Source: Drechslerella dactyloides
Lineage: Eukaryota > Ascomycota > Orbiliomycetes > Orbiliales > Orbiliaceae
NCBI GenBank assembly: GCA_020064725.1
Contig: JAGTWJ010000003.1
Location: 1,302,001-1,366,000, forward strand
Direction of reading: 5' to 3'
Length of the DNA: 64,000 nucleotides
The position numbers and the translations under genes were made by a program. Below are positions 1 through 12,679 of the stretch, piece after piece. Numbering within the stretch: the stretch's first letter is position 1; every line of letters begins with the position of its first letter. The notes beneath the pieces are model-generated. The model was not told where the DNA came from and made no database searches. It worked only from the letters and a program-made list of their open reading frames with translations.

Positions 1-1129
1 GCGAGCGCCGTCGAGTTTGCATACCTAGACAGGACAGTGACATATCAGCATCTCATGTCGTGCGACAGGGACACTAACACTCATATGATACTTACGTGAA
101 GGATACTATGCCACGGAGGCTCTGGTCGCCCCAGTTGCCGTAACGAAGCTTCGGCGAGACCAGTGAGTCGGCCGCTACAGGTTATCATATTCGTCAGATT
201 TGTCCTATTGACTGCCGACGTCTTGGCTGTATAAAGGTTCAATCTTACCGGTAGTGTAGAACGTCACACACAGGACAACGAACAGACAGACAGCGCCCAG
301 CACCGTCTTTCCGGCGTATCGCAGGCCCGGGAGCGTGGTCAGCAATGATCCAGGCTGATAGACCCATCCCTTCATCAGCATATCCGCGATTGCGATCCCC
401 TTCGAGGACTTTTTCAGCGCCCGCTTGCTCAGCGCCTGGCCTATGAAAGATGTGAATACTGTTACAAACGATATCTCGATCGCTTTGGCAAAGATGGCGG
501 AGAGCAGCGACGCCGTGGTCGGCGCAAGATTGCCGGTGGCATGGATGTAGTTCCGGTATCGAGGCTTCAGGACGGCAATCATGAAGAACTAACGAATTGT
601 TAGTGTGTGTCGCTGAAGATTATGAACAAGTTTTAAACGCTTACTAGGATCGAAAGTAATGTCGAAAATATCGATAATGATATTATCATGACACCAATCC
701 CTGAGAATTTCGATACCTTGGCAAGCTCGTTGACCGCTGGGGCTCTTGGGTCGTCGCCTACATGCAGGTTAGTTACATAGCTCATCAGAAAATATGACAG
801 TCAAGCTTACCATCTCCGTCGTTTAGAACCCGGGGCTGGCCATCGTCGCTGATTAGTTCCGCGTCCTCAGTTGCTCTATCCATGCGTTCTTCCTTCCTCT
901 TCATGGACGATGATCGCGACCCTCGGGATACTAATGTGTCGCTGGACCGGTCCCGTTTTGACCCGCCGCCGAAGCCCGCCAGGCGGCGAGCCAGTCTATC
1001 CACTGTTGTCTCTGGCACGAAGCCACTCGTCTTATCGTCGTCGACATTTGCGCCAGTATATTCGGTATTGACATCGGCCTGGCGCTCTGCAAACGCCGGG
1101 TTCACATACGAATTTATACCATCGGACAT
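1..1129 (-). CDS. Fungal multi-pass membrane protein, 3' end cut by window edge
   Basis: Five exons can be read: 811-1129, 645-757, 249-588, 96-174 and 1-24, the last running off the left edge. All junctions have GT/AG ends and matching phases, with clear branch sites such as CTAAC before exons 2 and 3. The start MSDGINSYVNP at 1129 was chosen over the longer upstream frame, which looks non-coding. The first ~115 residues are polar and Ser/Arg/Asp-rich, probably cytosolic. Hydrophobic segments follow: one ending at the exon 2/3 junction (IGVMIISLSIF...), one around FVTVFTSFIGQAL and one around LGAVCLFVVLCVTF. Exon 4 continues with DSLVSPKLRYGNW. The stretch SLLSAIFAKAIEISFVTVF followed by SKRALKKSSKGI matches, from memory, a widespread family of uncharacterised Pezizomycotina membrane proteins. 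The function is unknown, and the C-terminal part lies outside the window. Confidence 0.8.
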
Positions 1130-2929
1130 TCTTACTCTTCCTCGTGGGTATGGTCTGTAGCGAGCGTATGAATTTAAACCCGACCTTGTCGAAGCCGAAC
1201 GATGGCAGCTGAATATTGAAAGAAACGAAGGACGACGGGCCGCATTTCTTGGAATTGCAGCGCCAATATGGTTTTTAAGAGATATTCGTAATACCCCAGC
1301 CCTGCTGCCAGCATGCTGGGCTGCGCGAATGGCAAAATGCAAATGCGGCAGAACCGGATTGCAGATGTACTCTAAACGCCACCAGCCTGTTCGCTCAGGG
1401 TGGCATTTCGCGAGGATGGTATAACCGACGTTTTCTTTTTACTGCCCTGGTAAAGGTACAGGCCGGTAATAGTCGAAAAACAATAAGTACTTCTATGCAT
1501 TCCGCAATGATCAAGGTTGCATAGCGCAGGTGGCTGGATTCGTCGGTGCAGCTTGCCCCGCTGGTCTTTTGATTTGTGGATTGCGCCAGGGAGGCAGGCA
1601 TTCGTCAGCCGTTCGTTCATAGCACCAACGATTGAAAAGTCTCTTAAGCTTCGCTTGACCCTACATGTATGTAGAATCCTGACCAACGGCCGGTCGTTGC
1701 ACAGGAGCTGAAAAAAATGCTATGTTGAACTAGACAGGGGTGCGAGTTCCGGTCCGCTGCGATTCGAGAGTAGTCTCTGCAGAGTCATTCTTTTTTTAGG
1801 GTTGACTAAGCCGGGGCTGAGGGCGGGTGCCGCAAACGATGCATCCACCGACGCAATGGAGATCGGCTGCTGGTCTACACAGCATCGCATTGTGAAGTCG
1901 TCGAGGGCCCAGCTAGGCTGCGACAGCATGCGATCTACCAAATTCGGCGCCAATCAGTGCAGTGGTGCATGGTGATGGATTTGTGTAACCCATGCCCGAG
2001 GCCGCCAGCCAACGGCCATCGGCGGTCGAGGCCCGGTGTGACCTTCCGATTCGAATTCAAGCTGAGATGACAGTGGTCAAATTTCTGCAAGTTTCCAATT
2101 GAAGGTGACAGATTAATGAGCCGCTAAAATACCCGAATGGTGCATCATATTCGCGGTGGGCGAGTTTCGACCTTTGGTGTGACACTGGGACCACGGCTGC
2201 AGCCAGCGTCAGGATTCCGTGCATCCATCGTGGTTGATTGACTAGTTTCGTGCGGGCATGCATGCAGGGTCTCGATAGTTAGTCTCGGAGACGCTGACCC
2301 TGCGAGCTTGTCGATAGTGACGAATTATCGAAAGCCTCCAGTCCAGTCTGTTGTCGAACCCAACATTCTGCACGATACCACGCTGGAACGCGGGATCACA
2401 CTTGGCAGGTTGTGTCATTCGGAAAGTTCCAGCTTGGCAGGCAAATGGAGCGGTCGACGACGCGATTTGAAATACTGAAGCCTTGTTCTGTTCACCTGCA
2501 GCTGGGCGTGCCGGTTTCGTCTCTGTTGGTGATCGAACCAACAGTCCGCGGCAGGGCCGCAGGCTTTGCACTTATCAACTGCCACGCGGTTGACCTACGA
2601 ATCACTCGTCAGCCACCATTGTCGGCGTCGGCGTCAGGATCCGAAATCTCTTACCACAATTGCAGGTTGATGAGGTTGCTAATCCAGCGATGTCCATCTG
2701 GATGTAACTGGCAGAAGTGCTGATGTGGAAGTGTTGCGGAGAGGTTCTCGATGTATGCGCGTTCAACACCACGCTCTTGAGCCCACGAGACTGATAATTT
2801 CCGTCTTCGTGAGTTCCAGATTTCTACATTCAATTGGGTGATGCTAGGAGATATAAGAAAAGTACTTAAACATATTTTTTAGATGGGCTTGCATGCAAAA
2901 GACTAATGGCTTAGCTTATTGGCACCTCC
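1130..2929. other. Intergenic, no gene recognised
   Basis: About 1.8 kb between the membrane protein start and a doubtful ORF at 2930. Open frames here are 60-110 codons on both strands, overlap each other, and show no domain, signal peptide or splice-consistent extension. The part next to 1130 is presumably the promoter of the membrane protein gene. Confidence 0.5.
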
Positions 2930-3292
2930 TTATTCGATTACTTCCCAGCCTTCGCATACGTGAATGCCAAGTTTACCAGCGCACTCATCTCGCGTTCTGC
3001 ATATAACGTTATCCAACGTAGTAGCCATAACGTTGATATATTGATATAGACGATACAGAATGTTATCGGAGCGGCTCAAATAACTTATTTCGGCACCCAA
3101 GAGCCTTGGAGATAAAAGTGCAAGAGCAGAGCCGTTATTCACAATGGCCAGAAACTCGACCGCTGGCATTTCTCGTGCCTTCAGAACGGCAAACTCCGTT
3201 TCCATGATTCTAAGGTGGCGGGGAACCATCACCGCGTCCATCGAAAGCGTCGACGCAGGGCAGAGTGGGGCTGAGGTCCAGGACAATGACAC
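2930..3292 (-). CDS. Doubtful hypothetical protein or terminal exon
   Basis: An open frame of 120 codons. Its nominal first codon is GTG; the first ATG lies 18 codons in (MDAVMVPRHLR...). The residue composition is protein-like, with mixed aliphatic and charged residues and no low complexity, for example the run MPAVEFLAIVNNGSALALLS and the C-terminal GKLGIHVCEGWEVIE. I recognise no family. It could be the last exon of a gene whose upstream exons I could not place between 3300 and 3700, a relic, or chance. Nothing nearby supports a function. Confidence 0.25.
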   Translation of the reverse strand: MSLSWTSAPLCPASTLSMDAVMVPRHLRIMETEFAVLKAREMPAVEFLAIVNNGSALALLSPRLLGAEISYLSRSDNILYRLYQYINVMATTLDNVICRTRDECAGKLGIHVCEGWEVIE

Positions 3293-3717
3293 GCGAAGGC
3301 TTAGCTCCGACCGGCATCAGGTGCTGGGAATACCGACCCACATTTGTCCTCGTTTCGAGGTTCCCTCAATTGCATTACCCGTGATTGGACCCTGGGAAAG
3401 CATAATAGTACTACGTACGTCATTTACGAAATATCACGGACACATCGCTTGGCAATTCTTCAAATGGAGGAGAGTGTCTGATATAAAAGTAGCTGTATCG
3501 AACGTCCGTCGCCGCTGGTGCCGGCTGCCGAAAAGCAGCCTACACAGATACAAAGAGATACACAATTCGTCCGGATGGCCGGCACTTCGAATCAGTCCAC
3601 TAGTACTCCGGAATCCATATCCGCTAACATATGTCCGGAATATCGATATCCACCAAACCTAATCATACACAGGACGCGATCAAGCTATATGTGCATAAAG
3701 CTTGTCTAGCCTTAGCT

Positions 3718-4749
3718 CTAACAATCATGCAGGTCGAATATCTCCGTAGCGTGGTCATCGGGGACCTCTAGCCGCCTGATCTTGCCGTTGGCAACATCGT
3801 ATACGAAGCCATGCACCTTCATCCCCCGGTCCCTCATGGCATCGATGACATTCGCGTTGTGCAGGACGCTGTGCACCTGGGCGACGGTATTGAGTTCGAC
3901 GAGGCGACGGATGCGCGCCTCCTCGTCATCGATAGCCATTAGTTCTTTGATGTTCCGAGCCCGGACGTCGCGAATGTTCCTATGGTAAAGCAGCAATCAG
4001 ACGTTAGTTGGTTGGTAGGCTGTATGGATAGAGTGCATGCATGAGGTACTTACTTGAGCCAGACGTCAATGAGGCCGAGCTATACGTGAGATTGAGTGAT
4101 TTGTTAGACATTTGTACGTACGAGATGCATTGGGGTGATTGAAAACCAGCAGCCGGACGTACCCTCTTCTGGCTGCAGGCAGCAGCGATACCACCGCAAC
4201 CGTAGTGTCCGCAGACGATGATATGCTTGACCTGAGGAGGGAGTAGCGGGATCAGTATGTTGTTTCACAAGCTTATCGTAGGAGAGAAACGGGGCATTGT
4301 ATACGCACCTGAAGCACCTCGACGGCATACTGCAGCACGCTCAGCGAGCTGAGGTCGTTGGGCGGCAGGCAGTTGGCGATGTTGCGGTGGACGAAGACCT
4401 CGCCGGGAAGTAGGTTGAGAATCGTCGTCTCGGGCACACGCGAGTCGCTGCATCCGAACCACAGAATCTGCGGCTTTTGTGTTGAGGCCAGTGACGGGAA
4501 GAGTTCGGGATATTTCTGGCTGATGTGCGACGACCAGTGCTGATTGCGCGCCAGCAGGGCCTCGATCGGGTCCTCGACCGTGAAGGGTGACTTGTGCCCG
4601 CGCTTCGACGGGGTGCTGTTGCCGCTAGCACCGTTGCTGGTGATGCCGCTTGCAGGCTCTGATGTTGTTGAGGGTTTTGGCGGCAATACAGGCTCGGCGG
4701 TAGAAGCGGCGCTGCCGTTCTTCTGCTTGCTTTGGAGGGGGTGTAGCAT
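3718..4749 (-). CDS. Beta-class carbonic anhydrase
   Basis: Four exons: 4309-4749, 4163-4231, 4054-4079 (only 26 nt) and 3718-3979, giving 264 residues. The enzyme interconverts CO2 and bicarbonate using a zinc ion. Beta-class signatures are visible: CSDSRVP with Cys100 and the Asp102/Arg104 pair, and HYGCGG with His156 and Cys159, which gives the Cys-His-Cys zinc site. The C-terminal segment NIRDVRARNIKEL and VHGFVYDVANGKI also fits the family. The first ~55 residues are Ser/Pro/Lys-rich and precede the catalytic domain. They lack an obvious mitochondrial presequence, so a cytosolic location is more likely. The start is the first ATG in frame after a stretch rich in possible acceptor sites, so an extra 5' exon cannot be excluded. 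Introns are short with good GTAAGT/TAG borders. Family assignment is certain; the subcellular site is inferred. Confidence 0.93.
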
Positions 4750-6918
4750 CTTGAGCGATCGTTTCTGCACAGGACGAAGGGCGACTGTGAAAAACCAGTG
4801 GCGAGAGGAGAAAGTGGTTATATGTCAGTATCGACGGTCGGAGAACGGAAACGGAGAGCAGAGGACGGAGGAGGAGGACGGAGGAGGAGCCCGCGAGTAT
4901 TTGTACTGGCGTGGGGAATGTAAGTCTATACTTTGAAACCTTGACTTCCCGATGATGCCCCCACCCGCGCCCGCAGAAGCACACGTACCACCCACGGTTA
5001 GCTGACGGGATAGGTGATGTGCAACCGATGCTGAGGCCCGGTGGAGCATGCCGTGTTTGAGGGAGAGAGAGGAAGCCTACGGCTGGGGGGTGCAGGCAGG
5101 CAGCTGGCAGGCGGGCGGTCTCATCTGATGGTGGTCAGGTTATAATAATGTGAGCTCGGTCGAAGGCTAAAAGCCCGCCGGGAACCCGCTCGTGTTATTC
5201 TCGCGCGAAGGAAAAGACGACCCCATCGAGCGATAATATTGTAACCCGAGTTCGCCGAGTTATGTAACAGCGGAGAGCTTGGCTGCTCCACGGCGCCATT
5301 GGTGGCGGATAGATTGGCCTTCCATTCGTCGCGATAGGGATCTCGAGCTTCCGGTTTGCGGTGTTTGCTGTTGTTCTTTGCGACGCATCTCGCCTCCGAT
5401 AAGCTTAAGACGAACAAGCCCCGCCGCACTGACAGGTCCATGCACTTTGGCTTCGATTCGAGATGTGCCAATTTCCGTTCCAGCAGATTGTGCTGCATGG
5501 ATGATACGGGTCCGAGAATCAGTCCGGGGTCCGTCCGCCCAAACGCTCTGACACGAAACGCCCTGCCAAGTGACAGTTGATAGAAAACCGGTCCCCGCCG
5601 AGAACCCCAACCCGACTTGTGGTGGGAATGTCTGTCTTGTCTCCGTTCTAGACTTGCCTCCACCGTGTCAAGGACCCATAACGGGCTCCGATATAGGTGG
5701 GGCGGGTTCCCCAGGAGGCTGGAGCTCAAGCTCGAGCTCGAGCTCGGCGTTTTTTCAGCCGTAATTATTATGTCAGAGCACCGTCCGTGACCCGTTGCAC
5801 AGACAAAGCCATTGAGTTTTTGGAGTACCAAGCACTTACTCCGCAAGACACAAGACTCTTAGTCTTCCTGATCGAGTCGACATGCTCAATTGGGCGGTGT
5901 CTACGTAATTGATCGTGCGATCGAGTGACCGGGACGTCGTCATTTTAAAATATTTTTCTTCGTCAACTGCAGCCGGCGAGTTCTGTCTCAACATATTTTA
6001 GTTTCGAGATATTGCTTCAGACGTGGACGTGGATACGGATCCGATTTGATGGTTAGTCGGATGCTAGGCGATGGAGTACTGAAGGAAGATTTTTTTAGCT
6101 CCATCTGCATCTGCGCATCTGGCATAAAAGGATCTCAATGGTCGAAATTACGCGTATACGATCTGTGGCCTTTTCCCTATTTATCCTAGCATGAATATAA
6201 AGAAAGCTTGTCTCCTCCTAAGTCAGCCGCGCGCGGGGTCAACATAATCACCTACCTATTCAAGGATAGCAATGCTAGTATAAGCTCGTGTGTGCAAACA
6301 TCCATGATGGCCTGGATGTTCCACAAGATCAAGCCAGAGTGTTTTCCGGAGGGGATACTATATCTGGACCTTTAGGCCTAACAGCTGGTGGCATGTTATG
6401 ACAGGCGCGAGCACGCGCGTGCACTGTATGTATATGGTGGTGACCGATATGGGCATTGCGGTAGGGTATACGGGTAATGACGTGCGCTTATGACGGAACT
6501 GAAGCACGAGCGCATATTCATATATCCCTGCTTGCTGTTGATAAACTCGAGATCGTGGTCACAGTAGTTGTAAGAATTTGCGATAAACTATTCTCTAAAT
6601 ATTCAACAGCAGAACAATGAATCAACAGGCTCGATGGACAGCCTATAATCTGGAGATGCAAAACGACGGTATCAGGTTTGTATATGCAAAAAGAAAAAAA
6701 GCTGTAAACGAAAGGGTATCTGATAAATAACTCTAGATGCGCTTGGTCACAAGCTTGCTGCCCGGGTTTAGCCGGCTGTGTACTGTTCACCCAATATTCC
6801 CTCTATCTGCTCGATGCGTAGATGGTCTATAATCCAAACAAATAACAATCAAACAAAAAATGATAGGATATAATCTTCAAATATACCAGTTCCCCTCAAT
6901 AACCTCCCCTCACCAGTC
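4750..6918. other. Intergenic, promoter side of carbonic anhydrase gene
   Basis: About 2.2 kb. A 241-codon frame on the minus strand (5121-5846) is the longest open stretch, but it has Ser runs from a TCG/AGC-type repeat near 5728-5750, no domain and no continuation, and I do not call it. The part near 4750-5100 is probably the 5' leader and promoter of the carbonic anhydrase gene. The part near 6500-6918 is 3' flank of the AAA ATPase gene and is AT-rich. Confidence 0.5.
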
Positions 6919-8706
6919 TTAGTGTCTTCCCTCGAGTTTGCGCTTGGCAAACACGCTATCCTTCCACTTCTCGACGTCTCTGAGTGCTCTTTTATAGTCA
7001 TCGCGCCGGACCATCAAGAATCCCTGGATTTCTGCCGGTGAGAACCTGCAGTCGGGAAGTTTTTCGCTGAAGGCTTCAGCGGCAGCTATGAGATCTTCCT
7101 CCGTAACTGTGGTTTTGCTGCCCTCGATATCGTATTTGTTCGCATACATGTTCATGAACAGATTGAAGGTCTGCTGCTTGGAGGCGAGCTTGAACTCGAC
7201 GGTCACGTCAACGCGGCCGGATCTCTTGAGGGCGGGGTCTAGTTTCTCAGGGTGATTTGTTGTCATGATCAGAATGCGGCCTATGATAACAGTGTATTTG
7301 TTAGTAAGGTGTTAAGTAGAGTTTCGTTTCATATGGACGTTGCGTACCTTCATGAGATGCGACGCCGTCAATAGCGTTCAAGAGTGCAGTCAGAGGGATA
7401 GCTGTCTTCGGCCGGCTATCGCGCTTATTCGACGAGTCATCTTCCTCCGCCTGCCGCTTCTGACTCATTTCCACCGTGTCGATATCCTCCAATAGCATGA
7501 TACATCGATGTGGGAGTTCTCCAAAGTACGCCATCAACCTTTCCTCGGTCAGGCTAGGGTCCACAAGACTCAGGCAGTAGATTGGAAGACCAAAATTGCC
7601 GCCCAGCGCAAATGTCAACGAGGACTTGCCGGTTCCCGGTGGGCCGTGCAGGAGGTATCCGCGGCGGTAGGGAATGCCTCTGTTAGCGTACCATCGTGGC
7701 GACGTTGGGTGTAAGAACTGGTTGATGTCTGCGAGCAGGTCGCCCTTTTGAGACTCGTCGAGAATGATAGTGCTCATCGGCCTGGATGGACGTGTGCTAA
7801 CGCAAACCCATCGAGGCGTCCAATGGCTGTCCTTTGGTCGGAAGATCATTGTTTTCGAACACTCGCGGTCGAGGTAGATTCGTTTGGCTTCTTGGAGGAA
7901 TTCTTTGATAGGCTCGGCTGTTAGGCCCCAGCATGAGATCGTTACGTATTCGGTTTTATCGACTGCGAAGAATCACTATGAGTCAGCTTTGATCGTTCTA
8001 ATTAGTGGAGGGTCTTAGAATCAGAAGTTGGAAGCATACGGTTAATCTGGCGGGTGGCGAGATCGGTCGATGAGGTGTCTTCTCTGCTTCTGTTGATCCA
8101 GAATTTTTTACCGTTGAACTCAAACGTGTGGTCCCCACGATATGGTTCGTAGCTCGGCTCTGCTCATTCATATATGTTGTTAGCTTATGGTTGCATATGC
8201 CAGTGGCATGCATGGGAGAGCTGGAACATACGTAGGAATTTCTGCCATTCAATCAAATGGAACTTTTCCCCCTTGTAGGAACGAACGTATTCCGTGATCT
8301 TCTTTTGTTCCTCACAATCGTGCTGGCTGGCCCGAGGAGTCTTGGCCTGCAAGTTATTCGTAATAATATGGCCAGCGAGCCAGGTCATGACATGTGTGTG
8401 TATTGTATCGTCGGCCTCGATCGTGACGGTAGACTGAAGGTACAGCCCAGCCAAGTTCATGATTCGATGCCAGACGAACGATAACGATGTCACGGAGCTC
8501 ATAATCGCAACTATCAGAGTGCCAAAGGTGACAGTCGCTTTGAAGATCGCGAGGTTATGGAAATAGTCCAGCGCATTGGCGACGACACCATGACTGGGAG
8601 CGACGGCGTCTAGCATGGCGATAGGCGCACCATATGGCGATGCACCGATATCCCGAGAATAAAAACGTTGAGAGGAATTGCCGGTTTGGCTCTGAAGCTG
8701 GCTCAT
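6919..8706 (-). CDS. BCS1-like AAA ATPase
   Basis: Four exons: 8232-8706, 8040-8159, 7348-7962 and 6919-7280, with consistent phases, giving 523 residues. The N-terminal third has a hydrophobic stretch (about residues 45-75, FHNLAIFKATVTFGTLIVAI) followed by a BCS1-N-like region ending with YRGDHTFEFNGKKFWINR. The AAA core follows: Walker A GPPGTGKS at about 305-312, Walker B IMLLEDID at about 353-360, then MTTNHPEKLDPALKRSGRVD with the arginine-finger region. The relatives of mitochondrial Bcs1, which translocates the Rieske protein in complex III assembly, form a large expanded family in filamentous fungi. Most members are not true Bcs1 and have unknown substrates. The divergent N-terminus suggests this is one of those paralogues. 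It probably sits in a membrane, either mitochondrial inner membrane or ER. The 3' flank is AT-rich. Confidence 0.9.
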
Positions 8707-10921
8707 CGTGCCGGCGAGGTCCAGATACCGAGATCTCCTTAAATATTTACCCAGAATCTCCAGTAAGTGATGAACCGGCCGGCCCACAATCGACTCGCTG
8801 GAGATAGATATATATCTTTGGCGGCCTTGTGCGTGTTGGGTTTGGCCTGTGTTGCACGGGAACCGTACCAGGCTGAAACCTTGCAGCTGCTCGCTTCGGA
8901 CGGAAGCAGGGAACGATATAAGATGAAACAAGATCTAAGTCAAAATGTGTGGACCTAGGAACACAAAAATTCGCGGACAAGGTATAGCGGCTGCCCCAGT
9001 ATTCAGTATCGGTGTCCGTTTTTGAAGGCGTCAATCCGCTGAATTTATAGCAATCGGCCGCTCAAGCATCGTACGATGCTCTGTCTAGATGAAGCCGTGC
9101 GCGTGTCCACTGCTTCAATTGCTGCTGTGACCAACACGAACTGGCGGCACTGCATCGACTGAACTCTTCCTGCAGCTTCGTGGGAGTTCACCAAGCTGGC
9201 TCGGCCGCCTGGGCGTTTCATAGGCCGACGCTTCAACTTGAACATTAGCTTTGCAGCAGCGTTGAACGGTATGACAACAGCACCGTACCGCACTGCACTG
9301 AAATCTGCCGGCGCTGCTGTTCACCATCTGATCATGACCCTCAGCTAATAAAAGCGGTTCCATGGTTGAACACCAAAATAGAGTGGTGACAGCATCAATA
9401 TTCGATAGAGTTGTAACAGACATGCAGGTTGCTGCATGGCTGATTGGTGGACACACGGTATCTGTAGGGCCTTCCTCTGGTGCGCTCCTCCTTCAAATGC
9501 GGGTTTCTTTCAGGTCAGGAGCGAATTATTCGTACATCAGTAAATTTTCAATGTTCTGGTACTTTGGTTCGGGTTCTGCTCCACGACACTTTGTGGGACC
9601 AACGGAGGTTGGGATGAACTTAGGCGAAGAACGTGGAAATCGCTGCAGCCACCCAATTATCGGCTTTGAGGGAATTTATGGTTCCAGGACTAGACTACCC
9701 GCTCCAAACGACCTTCGAAGAAAGCAGCGGAGGATAAAGTGGCATGCCTGATCATTTTTTTCTTTTTGCAAGTATCACCTTGAGATTCTGTTGGATTTCC
9801 TAAACGGGAGAGTTCCTGACCAATACTAGGATATTTGTGCATATTTTCGTGGAGGAGCTGATAGATGTCGGGGGCTTGAGAGAGTTGATGCTTGAAGCAG
9901 AGGAGATCGGGGAATCGCGGTACATGCTTTCTCCGGGTACACTTGTCCCATCCAGTCGTTGAGACCGCTTGGTTGTTACACTTGGGTTACACAAGCATGC
10001 AGCATATCTGTTTGACAGGTTCTGCCGATGAGGTGCGGTGATGCATGATGGATCGCAGATAATTTTTCTCGTCTCGTGCAGTTATTTTGCGAAGGAGAAA
10101 TTCAGGTCGCCGGCTCTGACCGTCACCACCGAGAATTACAGCGAGGAGGTCAGTGAAGGACTGGAGGAGGGGTAGCACAGCGGAGAGCGCTAGGTTCGCG
10201 AGCAAGCCGGCCGCAGTAGCTAGCGGAGGAGTGCAGAGCTGGCTTGCTGCCTTCACTTGCACTGTTTGCATTCGCAAATTCTGTCGGGTTCATGCAGGAA
10301 TTTTGTTTGGAGCGAACGATACCTGAAAACTCTGTCCTTGTTGAAGTCGAACTGAGCATGTCCGAATGAGGAAATATAGAGACCGAATACGGCTGGGAAC
10401 TGCATATGGATGCATATCTCCTTTCCAAATTCCCCTACGCGCTACGAGAGGCATGAAGGAGCCAAAAAAAGGAGAGAAAAGTAAGACTGGCCATATTGAA
10501 GGCTTGATGGATATCGTGACCAGCGCGCCGCCGAGTTCCGCTCTTATCATGATGCAACAGGTTCAGGCGTTGATGCGAGAGTCTGCATGTTCTGAAGCTG
10601 ATACCAGCACATGCATTCTCGTGCTTACAACCAAAAGGTGTGTCATAAGCTGCTTGGTGCACAGCAATTAGAGGCAAAAGCTGGCGGCGAATTGGATTTC
10701 CTCTTTGGCGGAACAAGGAGGTTTCTCTCGCATAATATGTAGTTGCTACCTGGATCTCTGCCACATTGACCCGAGGATTGGACGGTTCACGAGCAGAGCG
10801 TGTCCTACCTGGCAGTATGTGGCTAAATGAATGTGAAACCGCGAGCGTGATTTTTCTTCTTCGGTCATGCTATCTCGCAGGATCCGGTCAACTGTTTCCT
10901 GTCGCCGTCGATAGTGTGCAT
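8707..10921. other. Intergenic, no gene recognised
   Basis: About 2.2 kb between the AAA ATPase start and the psf3 stop. Frames of 65-130 codons occur on both strands (for example 9362-9751 + and 10435-10764 -) but overlap one another, have no family resemblance and do not splice together sensibly. Confidence 0.5.
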
Positions 10922-11951
10922 CTATTTCTTCTCTGCCCGCCAGCCCTTCATTGCTTTCGAACTATCGTGGGCAGCACGAAATACTACATGCCACGAGGTC
11001 AGCTCAGCTCTGGGGATCTGCACTCCGCAGTTCAGGTGTGTTCGGAGCTCTTTGAAGCATTGGTACTGGGAGGGGTTGACCGACCTTGTCTCTCGGACTC
11101 CTCCAAGCCGTTCAAGAAGTCCGATCCCTCGCCTAGCGCACCTCTTGGATTGACCGCATGATCCGCAATCTCGATAACACGCTGCCTGAATGTATCGGAC
11201 AGCGTGTCTACCAGTTCTTCTTCTGCATCCTCAACGAGATTCACCATTCGCTCTCCCAGAGCGTAGAAATGCATGGCAAGTTCTCGAAGATTCACGGATA
11301 GAGGGTTCGCCTTGAGTGCGTTCATAACGGGTGCTGATAATGCATGCGGGAGATTCGTGTGTATAAAGGTCTCAGTGCCGAGTCGCTCACTGCAGGAGTG
11401 GCACAAGCACACGCACAAATCCGTTTAGTAGAATTCTCATGCATTGTTTCGTGCGTCCATCCCATCTTTTGCTCGCCGCTCTCTCGGACGGCAAGAACCG
11501 AACAGAGATCGTCGAAAAAGGGCGCAAAAAAGAAAAGAAAAAAGTAGAATAAGAGAATCTGATATCTTACCTAACGGCCAGCACCTCAGCGAGCCATAAA
11601 GGTAGCTCCAACTTTGTCCCAGCTTTCATATCGTTGTTATCGTTGCCATCCAGGTAGCCCAGGCCGGCCACATCCACTTCGAATGTGCATGGGATTTTCT
11701 GGATTCCGGACCATGTGGATATCCGTGTCAGCTTGCCATTGGAATACAAACACACGTGTGAGAATTTCCGCGCTTTGCGCGCTTGTCACACTAAATTGCT
11801 TCATGCTGGCTCGGGTGTTTGCGATGCATGGCTTGCATCCAGAGCTGGTACAGAGGGGGCATTCCAAGCAGGTTTTGCTTCGCAAGTTGGGAATATTCTT
11901 TACCTGTGCGTCTGTCAGAATCGCATCGATATCGTAGTATTTGCTGCCCAT
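10922..11951 (-). CDS. psf3: GINS complex subunit Psf3
   Basis: Four exons: 11904-11951, 11571-11698, 11085-11389 and 10922-10983, 180 residues in total, the usual size for fungal Psf3. Exon 1 encodes MGSKYYDIDAILTDAQ and exon 2 starts KIPCTFEVDVAGLGYLDG, then a segment ending LPLWLAEVLAV. Together these are the hallmark N-terminal B-domain-like part of Psf3. Exon 3 carries the helical A domain (NLRELAMHFYALGERMVNLVED), and exon 4 ends FRAAHDSSKAMKGWRAEKK. Psf3 with Sld5, Psf1 and Psf2 forms GINS, which joins Cdc45 and Mcm2-7 in the CMG replicative helicase in the nucleus. Splice phases agree at every junction. The second intron is 181 nt, long for this locus. The gene is divergent from sod2 with about 730 bp between the start codons. 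Confidence 0.93.
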
Positions 11952-12679
11952 CTTGAAATCGTGCGGGTGTACGGACGTGGCTGAGCCGTGGAGCCAGAGA
12001 CTTCGGGGAGGTGGTCCGATAGCTGCATGCAGTGCGTCTTCAGTCCCGCTTTTAATTGCCGTCAAGATCCGAATAGAAGCGAGCAGGAGCCGGCAACTGT
12101 TTTTAACAATGAGTCTCCAAAGTTTGATTTGTAAACTAACTTGTATTCAGGCGGCGGGAGCGGAAGGATTCCTGTTGGCTCGCGTGGAAGAGAAGCGTGG
12201 ACGTGTTCTCGGCCGGTGCGACGACGCCCGAAGAAGCTCGCTGCTGGCGGCCTGGTCAACAACGCGAGACCACGCTTTTTACGTAAATTGCCGAGTTGGG
12301 CCGCAATTTAATCTGATTGCCCAAAGAGGCAGTTTCGACGTTTAGCGCAACCACAAAGTGATGTAAGAGCGGAATTCTAGGCCCGCGAACATTTCGTAAT
12401 ACTAGCGCTAGCTGTCAGGCCGCCCTCACCGCCATTTGTAACCAGCTCTTGACGTCACGTCTACCGCCACCAGAGCCCGAGTTCCGTAAGAGACCGAATC
12501 GCCGCTATCCTTCTATGTAAGCAGCTTTTATACAATTACTCCCTCTGGAGCTTTGAAGCTTCTCATTTACCGCCCGACTCCTTTCATGTGAATCCCTACG
12601 AGAATTACCTGGGTAACAACCAGCTTGAAGCATCAGATATTCCAGACTCCGCTCTCCGTAACACCAATTGAGCCACAAG
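11952..12679. promoter_or_regulatory. Divergent promoter region between psf3 and sod2
   Basis: A 728 bp stretch that must hold the 5' regions of both psf3 (leftward) and sod2 (rightward). No clear TATA box was seen. Open frames here are short shadows. Boundaries are simply the two start codons. Confidence 0.5.

Noticed and set aside
5121..5846. 241-codon minus-strand frame upstream of the carbonic anhydrase gene
   Set aside because: Contains a Ser run from a simple repeat, has no recognisable domain or splice partner, and overlaps several competing frames on the other strand. Transcript data could overturn this.
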